Of a stretch of DNA of 64,000 bases, positions 33,985-42,409 are shown in pieces; position 1 is the stretch's first letter; every line of letters starts with the position of its first letter. The position numbers were made by a program, and so were the translations under genes. The notes beneath the pieces are model-generated. The model saw only the letters and a list, made by a program, of their open reading frames with translations, ran no database searches and was not told the origin of the DNA. This DNA comes from Lachnospiraceae bacterium (GTDB lineage: Bacteria; Bacillota; Clostridia; Lachnospirales; Lachnospiraceae). The DNA lies in the NCBI GenBank assembly GCA_910574885.1, contig CAJTDD010000002.1:248001-312000 (forward strand), given 5' to 3'.

Positions 33985-36468
33985 TTAATAGCCTCCAAGC
34001 TGGCTCAGCCAGCTGCTCTGGCTATTCATCTGGGAGATTAATGTCTCCAGGCTTGTGAACTGCTTGATGTAACGGTCGCGCTCTGATTCCAGCCTTGTCT
34101 GGAGCTTCGATATCTGCTTATTGATCTCAGCTATCTGTTTGTAGAAACCATTCTCGGTAAGGCTCATAGGTGAGCTTGTGGAACCCGCCTTCTTAATCAG
34201 GATACCCTTGCTGTCCATGGAACCAAGCGTCTTTACGTACTTATCCATTACATTCTTGAGGTTCGTAGCAATTCCGGTAATATCATTGCCCTTTTCATTT
34301 TTCGTCCCCTGCGGCGCTGTAAAGAGCTTTTCTACGGACTCTGGATCGGTCTCCAGGGCTGCGCGCAGTTTGGACTCATCCAAGGTCAGCTTACCATTGT
34401 CTGAATACAGCGTAGACGTCGTGATTCCGACTGCCTTCAATGCTTCTGCATTACCGCCTCCGATAATGAAACGTAGGTCGCTGCTTAACATTCTCAGGTC
34501 GCTGTCGCCGTACAACATACCAGATTTTGCCTTCTCTTCCCATGTCTCAATCTCGCTCTCGCTCAGCTCCTTCTTCTGCTCGCTGGTAAGCGGTGAATAG
34601 TCACGGTCCGGCTTGGTGGTAAGTTCCTTGTTCACAAGCTCGATAATCTTGTTGTACTCTTCTACCATAGCCTTGATACCGTCCACGATATTGTCGGTAT
34701 TTACTCTGGCATCGATCTCAACTGCATCTGCGTCTTTATCTAACACCATAACCGGATCTTTGCCTGGTGCTAATAGACTGCCATCCGCATCCAGGAGATT
34801 TCCCGCGTCGTCTTTATTCACTTTATATCCAAACGTTCCCTTTACGCCAATGGAAAGACCGTCGACTGTGAAGGAATTGCTGTCACGAATCAGTTCCACA
34901 ACATCGTCGGAACCTTTATATTTTACAGCGACAACGGCGTCCTGCCCCTGAACCTCTACTTTTCCGTCCGTCGTCTTGACGCCGAATACTTTATTCAGGA
35001 AATCGCTGTCACCAGATATATTGATGGTCCCGCTGGCTCCTTTTTCATTGGATGTAAATGTGAACTTATCTCCAACTGCCTGATAACTTAGGGTTACGCC
35101 AGCTCCGCTCTTATTAATCCGGTCTATTAGAGCATTGACAGACTCATCCTTATTAAGTGTAAAGTCTACACCGTTAATCTGGATTTTATTCTTTGTACCG
35201 TCAAAGTCCCCAACGGTTAACCCTAAACCAGCATTAACCAGCGATTCTTTCAGGTTCACACGATTGGTAACTCCAGATTTAATTCCAAGTACGCCGTTCG
35301 CCCCGACAAGATCGCTGCTGCCGGAAACAAGCGTGAGTGTAGAGGTCGTGTCCTTTCCTCCTGACGGGTTCGTTGTTGTGAAGCTAAGTTTTCCTTCTGC
35401 ATCTAAGTTTACCTGAATTCTGCCCTTTCCAAAAGCAGACGCCAACTGATCCTCAAGAGACTTACGGATTACCTCATTATCATTCGTTCCATCCAATTTG
35501 TCTTTTGACGGCATATAGATTGTCTTTGATGTTCCATTATAGGAAAAAGTCAGCTCTTTTCCCGCAACTTTCTCTGCGAAACTAATCTTATGTGACAACT
35601 TAGAAGTATCAAGTTTATTCCCTACCGCAGTTGCAGTGGCAAGATCCCATTCTTTGTCCTTCTCTCCGTCCGCTTCTTTGCTTGGGAACCCTAATAAATC
35701 TAACGCCGTATTATTGCCGCCGACTACTTTTAGAGCATTGCCTCCCGCTCCCGCCTTTTTTGCAATCTCTATATTGTCATTGCTTCCGACCTTAATTTCA
35801 ACAAGGTCTGACAGCTTCGTATTGTCATTCACTTCTACTTTTGACAGCTGTTCGTTGATTGCCTTCTTAATTCCTTCTGCCGTCTTGTAATCATAGAGCT
35901 TGCCCTCGGAATCCGTCAGTCCTAAAGTAACGGAGTAGCTGCTTCCTCCATATTCAAAATCCAGTCTTTTACCTACCAGATCCTGAACAACATATTTGCC
36001 GTCTGCAGTCTTTATCGCGTCATTCTCTCCAATCACTCCGGTCTGTAATTTCATATCTGAAACAGACTCAGATGAAGACCACTTCGCATCCTGCGCCATC
36101 TGCTTTACACCCATGATAGTGATAGCATTCGCCGCGCTTGCCGTTCCTGTCACAGAAACAAACTTGCTGTTCGCCCCTGTCGTCGTAATATTATTCCTTC
36201 CCCAGAACATAGAACTGAATAAGTTGTTAGAAGAAGTCAAAGATGCTGTATATTTATTCGCAAATGCGATCATCATATCACTGATAGCCCGGACTGCGTT
36301 CTGCTTCCACTCAAGCTGCTGCTTCTTCTGCTGCTGCTGTGTAATCTTACTGGTAGTGCCATATGTCATACCTTCAATCAGGGTATCACGATCCATTCCA
36401 CTTGCCAGGCCGCCGTATCCGCGGATGCTGTTAGCTGTTGAGTTCGTTAATCCACCTACTGTTGCCAT
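33985..36468 (-). CDS. fliD: Flagellar filament cap protein FliD
   Basis: Filament-cap protein (HAP2) that assembles at the filament tip and folds flagellin. At 827 residues it is larger than the usual 450-650. The N-terminal FliD domain reads GYGGLASGMDRDTLIEGMTYGTTSKITQQQQKKQQLEWKQNAVRAISD, with a helical start suited to the terminal bundle. The C-terminal domain shows IVDGIKAMVEEYNKIIELVNKEL and the closing amphipathic helix LQTRLESERDRYIKQFTSLETLISQMNSQSSWLSQL. The extra length lies in central beta-rich domains, exposed at the tip and typically variable. It heads the fliD-fliS-fliT-like operon. Confidence 0.94.
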   Translation of the reverse strand: MATVGGLTNSTANSIRGYGGLASGMDRDTLIEGMTYGTTSKITQQQQKKQQLEWKQNAVRAISDMMIAFANKYTASLTSSNNLFSSMFWGRNNITTTGANSKFVSVTGTASAANAITIMGVKQMAQDAKWSSSESVSDMKLQTGVIGENDAIKTADGKYVVQDLVGKRLDFEYGGSSYSVTLGLTDSEGKLYDYKTAEGIKKAINEQLSKVEVNDNTKLSDLVEIKVGSNDNIEIAKKAGAGGNALKVVGGNNTALDLLGFPSKEADGEKDKEWDLATATAVGNKLDTSKLSHKISFAEKVAGKELTFSYNGTSKTIYMPSKDKLDGTNDNEVIRKSLEDQLASAFGKGRIQVNLDAEGKLSFTTTNPSGGKDTTSTLTLVSGSSDLVGANGVLGIKSGVTNRVNLKESLVNAGLGLTVGDFDGTKNKIQINGVDFTLNKDESVNALIDRINKSGAGVTLSYQAVGDKFTFTSNEKGASGTINISGDSDFLNKVFGVKTTDGKVEVQGQDAVVAVKYKGSDDVVELIRDSNSFTVDGLSIGVKGTFGYKVNKDDAGNLLDADGSLLAPGKDPVMVLDKDADAVEIDARVNTDNIVDGIKAMVEEYNKIIELVNKELTTKPDRDYSPLTSEQKKELSESEIETWEEKAKSGMLYGDSDLRMLSSDLRFIIGGGNAEALKAVGITTSTLYSDNGKLTLDESKLRAALETDPESVEKLFTAPQGTKNEKGNDITGIATNLKNVMDKYVKTLGSMDSKGILIKKAGSTSSPMSLTENGFYKQIAEINKQISKLQTRLESERDRYIKQFTSLETLISQMNSQSSWLSQLGGY

Positions 36469-36597
36469 ACTAATCTCTCCTTTTCTCTTTCATTCATAAA
36501 TGCCTATTGTCTGTGCGGTACGATAGCTGCCTTGTACATAAATGTCTAGCTTAACTGCCGCACCTTTTTCATAAATTCAAATTTATTCTGTACTTAT

Positions 36598-36605
36598 TTA
36601 TCGGC
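36598..36605 (-). promoter_or_regulatory. Sigma-28 (FliA) promoter -10 of the fliDST operon
   Basis: On the minus strand GCCGATAA, a perfect match to the flagellar sigma-28 -10 element, about 130 bases upstream of fliD. A TAAA lies upstream but only 11 bases away, where 15-16 is usual, so the -35 is uncertain. The fliA gene is in this window. A divergent -10 (TATACT, plus strand, 36612-36617) for the ParA gene overlaps the region. Confidence 0.65.
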
Positions 36606-36664
36606 ATATAGTATACTTTAAATAATAGTTAGATAAGTTTTAATTACGAATGGAGGAATTTATT

Positions 36665-37441
36665 TTGGCTACTATTATCGCACTTACGAACCAGAAAGGC
36701 GGCGTAGGCAAGACAACATCATCCAGCGCCCTGGCTGCCGGGCTGTTTTCATTTTACAATAAAAAGGTGCTGGCAATCGATCTTGACCCTCAGGGCAGCA
36801 TGGGGTTTAGCCTTGGATTGGATATCGAGAACTGCAGCACCATATACGACGTACTGAAAGGTCAGGTTAATATCAAAGATGCAATTCAGGATACAGATTA
36901 TTGCGACATTATTACTTCAAATATTTTGCTGAGCAGCGCAGAGTTGGAATTTACTTCTTCCGATCGGGATATACTGCTTAAAAGAGCCTTGCTCCCTGTG
37001 ATTGCAGAGTATGACTATATCATTATTGACACTCCTCCGGCCCTGAACGTACTCACAGTGAATGCATATGCGGCGTCCGACCATCTAATCATCCCGATGG
37101 CTCCGGAGATTTTAAGCCTTCTTGGCGTCTCCCAGCTAAAGGAAACTATCGATTCTGTCCGTCAGAGCGTGAATCCCAACCTGAATGTACTTGGTATCCT
37201 TCTGACGAAATATAATCCGCGGACGCTGCTTGCCCGAGAGGTTAAGGAGATGGCTGAGAATATTGCGTCACAGATCGGGGCGTGTGTATTTAACGCACAG
37301 ATTCGTACCAGCGTAGCGGTAGCCGAGGCTCCGGCGCATGGTCTTAGCATATTTGACCATGCTCCCCATGCGAAGCCGTCTCTGGATTATCAGGAATTTA
37401 TCCGTGAAGTAGTGGACATGACTTCTTCCGAGACAATATAA
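36665..37441 (+). CDS. ParA/MinD-superfamily positioning ATPase
   Basis: Deviant Walker ATPase of the ParA/Soj type, 258 residues. The start is probably TTG at 36665 (MATIIALTNQKGGVGKT), since GGAGG lies 7-8 bases upstream; an in-frame ATG overlapping that RBS is less likely. The deviant Walker A KGGVGKTT is at residues 11-18, switch I DLDPQGSMGFSLG follows, and Walker B is YIIIDTPPALN. The last 30 residues lack an obvious MinD-type membrane helix. Such ATPases form gradients on nucleoid or membrane to place cargo (chromosome origin, plasmids, chemoreceptor arrays). No parB is nearby; it is followed by the ComFB-domain gene, between fliD and a chemoreceptor gene. Confidence 0.88.
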   Translation: MATIIALTNQKGGVGKTTSSSALAAGLFSFYNKKVLAIDLDPQGSMGFSLGLDIENCSTIYDVLKGQVNIKDAIQDTDYCDIITSNILLSSAELEFTSSDRDILLKRALLPVIAEYDYIIIDTPPALNVLTVNAYAASDHLIIPMAPEILSLLGVSQLKETIDSVRQSVNPNLNVLGILLTKYNPRTLLAREVKEMAENIASQIGACVFNAQIRTSVAVAEAPAHGLSIFDHAPHAKPSLDYQEFIREVVDMTSSETI

Positions 37442-37454
37442 GGAGGTATAGATA

Positions 37455-38390
37455 ATGGCAAGAAAAAGCAATAAGACCGCCCATGTGTTGAATCTGCTTG
37501 CCGGGCATGACAGCAGCCAGCCTGCGGCAGACGAGGCTTCAGATACAACCCCCTCCGTGAAGACTTCGGCAGACGCAGCATCGTCGGAGGTTTCTGTGGA
37601 AGCGGCATCACCGGAGGCTTCTGCTTCCGCGAAACCTGCCGAAGCCGAAACTGTTGCCAGCGCAGCTTCGGTTCAGAATATTTCCGTGATTGACACAACC
37701 GGGGAAGATCCCGTTGCCGATCTGATACAGCAGAAATTATCCGCACAATTTGAAGAACCGGTTTCAAATACATCAGAGGTTTTGAACGACGATTCTATGG
37801 ACGAAGATAGTTCAGCAAAGGTCATTGAGTCTGCGAACGACGTATCCGACTCTGATAATAGCGCCAATGGCGGCGGTTCTTCCAGTTTGTCCGGATTTGC
37901 TGACACTCCAGCCGTACCCGATACGGCTGATTCTTATTCTATAGAAACTGTTTCCGACAACGTTACCGTACCGACTCCGGAGCCGGCTCCTGCTCCTGCG
38001 CCGGTTTCTGTTCCCACACCGGAACCGGTTCCTTCCGTACCGATACCAGATCCCGAATCCGTTCCGGGACCTGGTCCTACAACGGTTCCCAAGCAAGAAC
38101 CTGTACCTGAATCCGAGCCAGAACCAGATTTTGTTTATGTGAACATCATGGAGTCAATTGTGAAAGATAAGATTATCTATTTTATGCGCCAGTTTGATGT
38201 CTGTACCTGTGACCGTTGTGTCGCCGACACCATAGCGCTGACAATGAACGGACTGATTCCAAGATATATCGTCACTTCGCCTGCTGCTGTTGATCCTCTC
38301 ATCAGTTTTTATACGAATAAGCTGATATCCGACGTTACGGTTGAGGCAACCAAAGCCTGCATAATTGTGAAGGATAATCCAAGACATTAA
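37455..38390 (+). CDS. ComFB-domain protein with proline-rich linker, probable ParA partner
   Basis: 311 residues, starting 13 bases after the ParA gene behind AAGGAGG. A short basic N-terminus (MARKSNKTAHVLNLLAG) is followed by a long disordered Ala/Ser/Glu region. A Pro-rich linker (about 172-225) built of PTPEP/PAPAP-like units follows. The C-terminal 86 residues match ComFB: VNIMESIVKDKIIYFMRQFDVCTCDRCVADTIALTMNGLIPRYIV, with the three cysteines C250, C252 and C255. ComFB-type proteins have recently been reported as cyclic-dinucleotide receptors, so this one may link c-di-AMP or c-di-GMP to the ParA ATPase. The basic N-terminus resembles ParA-stimulating peptides of ParB-like partners (inference). 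Confidence 0.8.
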   Translation: MARKSNKTAHVLNLLAGHDSSQPAADEASDTTPSVKTSADAASSEVSVEAASPEASASAKPAEAETVASAASVQNISVIDTTGEDPVADLIQQKLSAQFEEPVSNTSEVLNDDSMDEDSSAKVIESANDVSDSDNSANGGGSSSLSGFADTPAVPDTADSYSIETVSDNVTVPTPEPAPAPAPVSVPTPEPVPSVPIPDPESVPGPGPTTVPKQEPVPESEPEPDFVYVNIMESIVKDKIIYFMRQFDVCTCDRCVADTIALTMNGLIPRYIVTSPAAVDPLISFYTNKLISDVTVEATKACIIVKDNPRH

Positions 38391-38393
38391 TAA

Positions 38394-38422
38394 TAGAAGG
38401 AGCGCCGCCAGCGCTCCTTCTA
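38394..38422. terminator. Bidirectional hairpin between ComFB-domain gene and CZB chemoreceptor gene
   Basis: Perfect 12-bp stem TAGAAGGAGCGC/GCGCTCCTTCTA with a 5-base loop, between convergent genes. The T-tracts are weak on both sides. Confidence 0.65.
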
Positions 38423-38433
38423 TCACTTCATTA

Positions 38434-40083
38434 TTATTTCTTTAATCTGAACTTCTCCGTCTGCTGTTTCAGCATCGTAACCTGTGCAAACAATTCCTCG
38501 CTGACAGCCGCAGATTCCTCACTGCTGGCAGAATTGGTCTGGACAACCTCTGAAATCTGCCCAATTCCATCTGTCACCTGCTTAATCGATTCTGCCTCTC
38601 CCTGTATCACTTCTGCAATCGAACCAATCGCACTGTTAGACTCAACTACAAGATTCAGTGTCTTCTGCAGTGTCTGGGACACTTCATCTACAATCTGGCT
38701 TCCCTTCTCCGTCACTTGGACAGAATTACCAATCAGATCTTTGGTTGCCTTTGCCGCCTGGTCAGACTGTGCCGCCAGACTTCGCACCTCATCAGCAACT
38801 ACTGCAAATCCTTTCCCTGCATCGCCGGCCCTAGCCGCCTCTACCGCAGCATTCAGCGCGAGAATATTCGTCTGGAACGCAATATTCTCAATGGTTGCAA
38901 TAATCTCACCGATTCTGTGGGATGCCTGCGTAATATCATTCATTGCAGAAACCATCTCTTCCATCTGCTGGCTGCTGATCGTTACCTGCTCACCGGTCAG
39001 GCGTGCATTCTCCTGTGCATTCTGCGCCGTCTCAACATTCTTCGCCGCATTCTTTGACAATTCCTCAAGCATCGCATATAACTGCTCGACTGCGCTTGCC
39101 TGTTGGGTCGCCCCCTGCGCCAACGACTGCGCGCCGCTTGACAACTGTTCGGCGCTTCCGGATATCTGATGCTCTACCTTGCCAATATTGCCGATAGACG
39201 CAGACAATGTATCTGTAAAACTTTCTATCGATGTCTCTATTGATTTAAAATCTCCTATAAACGGCGTTGAGGTGTGTACATTAAACTCACCCTGCGCTAA
39301 CTGGTTCACAATCCGGTTGATATCTCCTACGTAGCCCTGAATGACTTCCAGAGAATTATCCAGAACCGCTGACAGTTCCCCAATCTCATCCTGTGATTCA
39401 TAGTTCAAATTCAATTCCAGCGTCCCTTCCTGAAGCGGACGAACACATTCGCTGATATACATGATCGGCCGGATCACACGTTTCATTACATAAGTGATAA
39501 GGCTGATAAGGCAAATAAGCGCAACAAAAAAGCAGACCCCGGCCAATACCTGCACAACGTGGATTGTACGGAACATACTTTCGGAACTCTCCTCAGTCAG
39601 TTTTGCCCCTTCCGCTACAATCTCATCTAAATCCGCCACCAGCACAGCAAGATTCTTCCGAATGGTATCCTGATAATATTCACGGGCGCCTTCTGGGTCC
39701 GTCTTCATAAGCTCCAGCGCATAGCCGGCCGACTCATGAAGCGCCTTATGCAAAGGCTCAATCTCGTCTCGCTTCTCAATAACAAGGGCGTCCTCCGTCT
39801 CCAAATCACTATAAAGCCATTTTCCCAGTACACAAGCCGTCGGGTCCATACTTCCCTCAAACTCAATCCCTGCGTACAAAGCACTGCTTAGACTGCTGGA
39901 CCATTTATAATGCGCCGTCTCTGCCTTTTCGATTGTATCCAACATCTCACTTGCATCACTGCTGGAAGTCGCCGCATCCTTTATAAGAAAAACATTGAAT
40001 GTTACCACCAGGCTGTAGACGAGTACGGCGGCAAATGCAAACGCTACCCGAATTCCAACCATTGTCTTAATACTTTTACGCAT
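38434..40083 (-). CDS. Methyl-accepting chemotaxis protein with CZB zinc-binding sensor
   Basis: Chemoreceptor of about 549 residues from ATG at 40083 (RBS AGAGGGGA); a longer frame to 40146 is unlikely. Membrane helices are at about 10-32 and 170-195. The intervening sensor contains the chemoreceptor zinc-binding signature: His58 in AHYKW, Cys84 in DPTACVLGKWL, and His112 and His116 in EPLHKALHESA. HAMP follows (RPIMYISECVRPLQEGTLE), then the signalling tip [43 protein letters not shown] domains bind zinc and can sense zinc or oxidants such as hypochlorite. It is convergent with the ParA-ComFB pair. Confidence 0.93.
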   Translation of the reverse strand: MRKSIKTMVGIRVAFAFAAVLVYSLVVTFNVFLIKDAATSSSDASEMLDTIEKAETAHYKWSSSLSSALYAGIEFEGSMDPTACVLGKWLYSDLETEDALVIEKRDEIEPLHKALHESAGYALELMKTDPEGAREYYQDTIRKNLAVLVADLDEIVAEGAKLTEESSESMFRTIHVVQVLAGVCFFVALICLISLITYVMKRVIRPIMYISECVRPLQEGTLELNLNYESQDEIGELSAVLDNSLEVIQGYVGDINRIVNQLAQGEFNVHTSTPFIGDFKSIETSIESFTDTLSASIGNIGKVEHQISGSAEQLSSGAQSLAQGATQQASAVEQLYAMLEELSKNAAKNVETAQNAQENARLTGEQVTISSQQMEEMVSAMNDITQASHRIGEIIATIENIAFQTNILALNAAVEAARAGDAGKGFAVVADEVRSLAAQSDQAAKATKDLIGNSVQVTEKGSQIVDEVSQTLQKTLNLVVESNSAIGSIAEVIQGEAESIKQVTDGIGQISEVVQTNSASSEESAAVSEELFAQVTMLKQQTEKFRLKK

Positions 40084-40205
40084 GGATATATATCCCCTCT
40101 TTCTTTTTTGCACATTCCCTGCTATCTTTGGGAACTTTTCTGCCAATTATTTCTAAGTATAAAATCTCTCAATAACATATTATTACTGTACCCCAAAAAT
40201 GTGTC

Positions 40206-40228
40206 AGCAGATCTTATCATCTGCTATA
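40206..40228 (-). terminator. Weak terminator at the end of the flagellar operon
   Basis: On the minus strand AGCAGAT-GATAAG-ATCTGCT, with ATTTTTGG about 8 bases further. It lies 8 bases after the metalloprotease stop codon. Confidence 0.4.
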
Positions 40229-40235
40229 ACAGTCC

Positions 40236-41108
40236 CTATGCAGCATCGAATCCCCCGTTACCCTCTTGCTGCTCTGGCTGTTTTGCCTGTGGGTTTGCCG
40301 CAGTCGTAGTCCTTGTGGTTCCCCCGGAAACATAGACGGTACCGCACTCCGGACAGATTGCTGTATGGATTGTCACAGACTGGCTTACCACCTGCCGATC
40401 CTCCCGCACTGCCGCCGCCCGTTCACGTACTACATGCTCCATCTCATGGCCCCGCACTGCGGTTGCCGCCTGCTCAGGCGCTATCCGTGTCGGCGTCTTG
40501 TATGAAACTCCGGCATCATCGGAACCATCCTGATATTTTCTCTCCTTACAAGTCTGGCATTCGCCCTCTTCTGCGGTTTTCCTGACTGCGTCAACTCCCA
40601 GTCCTGCGGATTCTGCACCCGCCTCACTCCCATCCCCGCCGGATGCGGGCGTCTTTCCTGAGGCTGTCGGGCCTACATATTGAATACGCATCCGCACTGC
40701 CAGCTCTGCCGGGTCCATCCCTTCCCGCAGGAAAGGAATCATATACCCGATTCCCCGCGGAGCATTGGCTTCCACTGCCGGCACAGGGCTGATCGGCTCC
40801 ACAGGTGTTCCCGGGCTTGCAGCGCGTCCTGCCGCCAAAGCCGCTCCGACTTTCGCATTGGCCTGAACGCCATATACTGCCCCCGCATTCTGTACGCCCT
40901 GCGCTCCGCCAATAGCTGATACACTCTGTCTGCCTTGTGTCCCAGATACCGCATCGGCGCTCCGTACGCCGGATACTGCGCCAACCTTCCGCCCGGAGTC
41001 CGCTCCAATCTCCTGCGGCGTTTGATTCATACGCCCATAACCCATATACCGATATGATGTATGTACATATGGGCTCATCGCTGAGATACCGCCTACCATA
41101 ACTTCCAC
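40236..41108 (-). CDS. SprA-type putative zinc metalloprotease (CJM1_0395 family)
   Basis: A 290-residue protein. The N-terminal half is low-complexity (Gly/Ala/Gln/Val, degenerate repeats VSGxQG). The C-terminal part carries the SprA-related signature: a CxxC pair in GECQTCKERKYQDGSDDAGVSYKTPTRI, the metalloprotease-like HEMEH in RGHEMEHVVRERAAA, VVSQSVTIHTAICPECG and YVSGGTTRT. No signal peptide is seen. Members are often found next to flagellar genes but have no proven role. It is the last gene of the long flagellar operon, 56 bases after the EAL/HDOD gene. Confidence 0.78.
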   Translation of the reverse strand: MEVMVGGISAMSPYVHTSYRYMGYGRMNQTPQEIGADSGRKVGAVSGVRSADAVSGTQGRQSVSAIGGAQGVQNAGAVYGVQANAKVGAALAAGRAASPGTPVEPISPVPAVEANAPRGIGYMIPFLREGMDPAELAVRMRIQYVGPTASGKTPASGGDGSEAGAESAGLGVDAVRKTAEEGECQTCKERKYQDGSDDAGVSYKTPTRIAPEQAATAVRGHEMEHVVRERAAAVREDRQVVSQSVTIHTAICPECGTVYVSGGTTRTTTAANPQAKQPEQQEGNGGFDAA

Positions 41109-41164
41109 CCCCGTTACTCCTCAATCAACCTTATGGCATATCCTACGACGTTACTCCTACTGCA

Positions 41165-42409
41165 TTACTCTTCACTCATGCCTACCACATTATCCCAGAT
41201 ATTATTCACTTCTTCTACACATTCCATATAAATCTGCGCCATCTCGTTCGTCTTGAGCCCTAATTCCTCTGAAATCTCCTTGATTACGCTCCAGTCTGCC
41301 TTCTCATAACTAAGTACCAGCTCATACAGGCGTCCTGCCTTGCCTTCCTTCCGTATGAGGGCGTCCTTCACTTCTTCCAGAATAGGAATCTCATAGAGAA
41401 TCTCCGCAAGGGGGGCGTCAATCATGTACTCCAGCATTGAGAACATACCAAGCAAATAGGCATCCGAGCTGTTAATCGGGAAATCCTTCAGCCTCTTCAC
41501 CAATGCTGATGTAAAATTCGCACGCATGAAAGATGCTTTCAGCAATTCCTCGGACTCCGACTTATTCTGCTTATCCTCGAAACTTAACAGGTAAACCCAC
41601 TGCTTCAACTGGCTGATGCCGACGCGAACCAACGCCTGCCTGACAGACGTCGTCTCATGATGCACGGCAAAATACGCTGAATTTGCCATCTTGAGCAGAG
41701 CATAGGTAAGGGACGCATCCCTGATAATCGTCTCCTCCAGAACCTCCACATCCGGCTCATCCTTCGTAATCTCCACAATAAGCTGGTAGAGATTTCCCTG
41801 CATGAAGTCCATCTTGCTCGTCTTGGACGTCGTGGCTCCGGCAATATAATTCCCCTCCACGTAATCAACGCCCAATTCTACGGCACAGTCATATACTTCT
41901 TTGCTGTTCACGCCCGTTGCGATAAACTGCTTCTGGAACCCATGGGCCATATCAATTACATTCGCAATCGAACGCCGCTGCATCCCTTCCGTCTTGTTAG
42001 AAAGATCCATCTTGATATAATCAACATACTCCAGCATACTGAAATACTTGGGAGTAAACTGAAAATCATTAATAGCAAAATGGTATCCGTCTTCCCTGTA
42101 CTTACTAATCAGGATTGCCGCCAGAGAGTGGACGACAATGTTGTCCTCAATCTGGATCACAACCTTATCTTTATCGAAGATCTTCGGTGTGTTCCGAAAC
42201 AGCAGGGTGGGCGTAAATGTCATAAACGTCTTCCTGTCCTTGAATATCCTCTCAGAATTCTCAGACAGGAAGGCAACCATCGTATTCGCCGCCACATTGT
42301 CTGAGCTGGAATTATACAGGCTGCTCTCATCTTCCTGGACAAGCAGCTCATAACCGATAACTGTGTCCTTCAGATCCTTTATAGCCTGTCTTACTACACA
42401 ATTCTTCAT
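41165..42409 (-). CDS. Degenerate EAL plus HDOD signalling protein (YuxH type)
   Basis: A 414-residue cytoplasmic protein. An N-terminal EAL-like domain (about 1-200) keeps GYELLVQ and KMDLSN but not the catalytic set: the DDFG loop is NDFQ and AEGVE is ATGVN. It is therefore very unlikely to hydrolyse c-di-GMP. The C-terminal HDOD domain (about 205-400) shows EVLEETIIRDASLTYALLKMANSAYF and the conserved VGISQLKQWVYLL. This fusion is common in clostridial motility regions and probably works as a signalling scaffold. It starts one base before the stop end of cheV, so the two are translationally coupled. Confidence 0.87.
   Translation of the reverse strand: MKNCVVRQAIKDLKDTVIGYELLVQEDESSLYNSSSDNVAANTMVAFLSENSERIFKDRKTFMTFTPTLLFRNTPKIFDKDKVVIQIEDNIVVHSLAAILISKYREDGYHFAINDFQFTPKYFSMLEYVDYIKMDLSNKTEGMQRRSIANVIDMAHGFQKQFIATGVNSKEVYDCAVELGVDYVEGNYIAGATTSKTSKMDFMQGNLYQLIVEITKDEPDVEVLEETIIRDASLTYALLKMANSAYFAVHHETTSVRQALVRVGISQLKQWVYLLSFEDKQNKSESEELLKASFMRANFTSALVKRLKDFPINSSDAYLLGMFSMLEYMIDAPLAEILYEIPILEEVKDALIRKEGKAGRLYELVLSYEKADWSVIKEISEELGLKTNEMAQIYMECVEEVNNIWDNVVGMSEE

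Noticed and set aside
36665-37441. ParA-type gene as flhG/ylxH
   Set aside because: It has a ParA/Soj-like sequence, stands outside the flhA-flhF position, and shows neither the FlhG N-terminal activator motif nor a MinD membrane helix.
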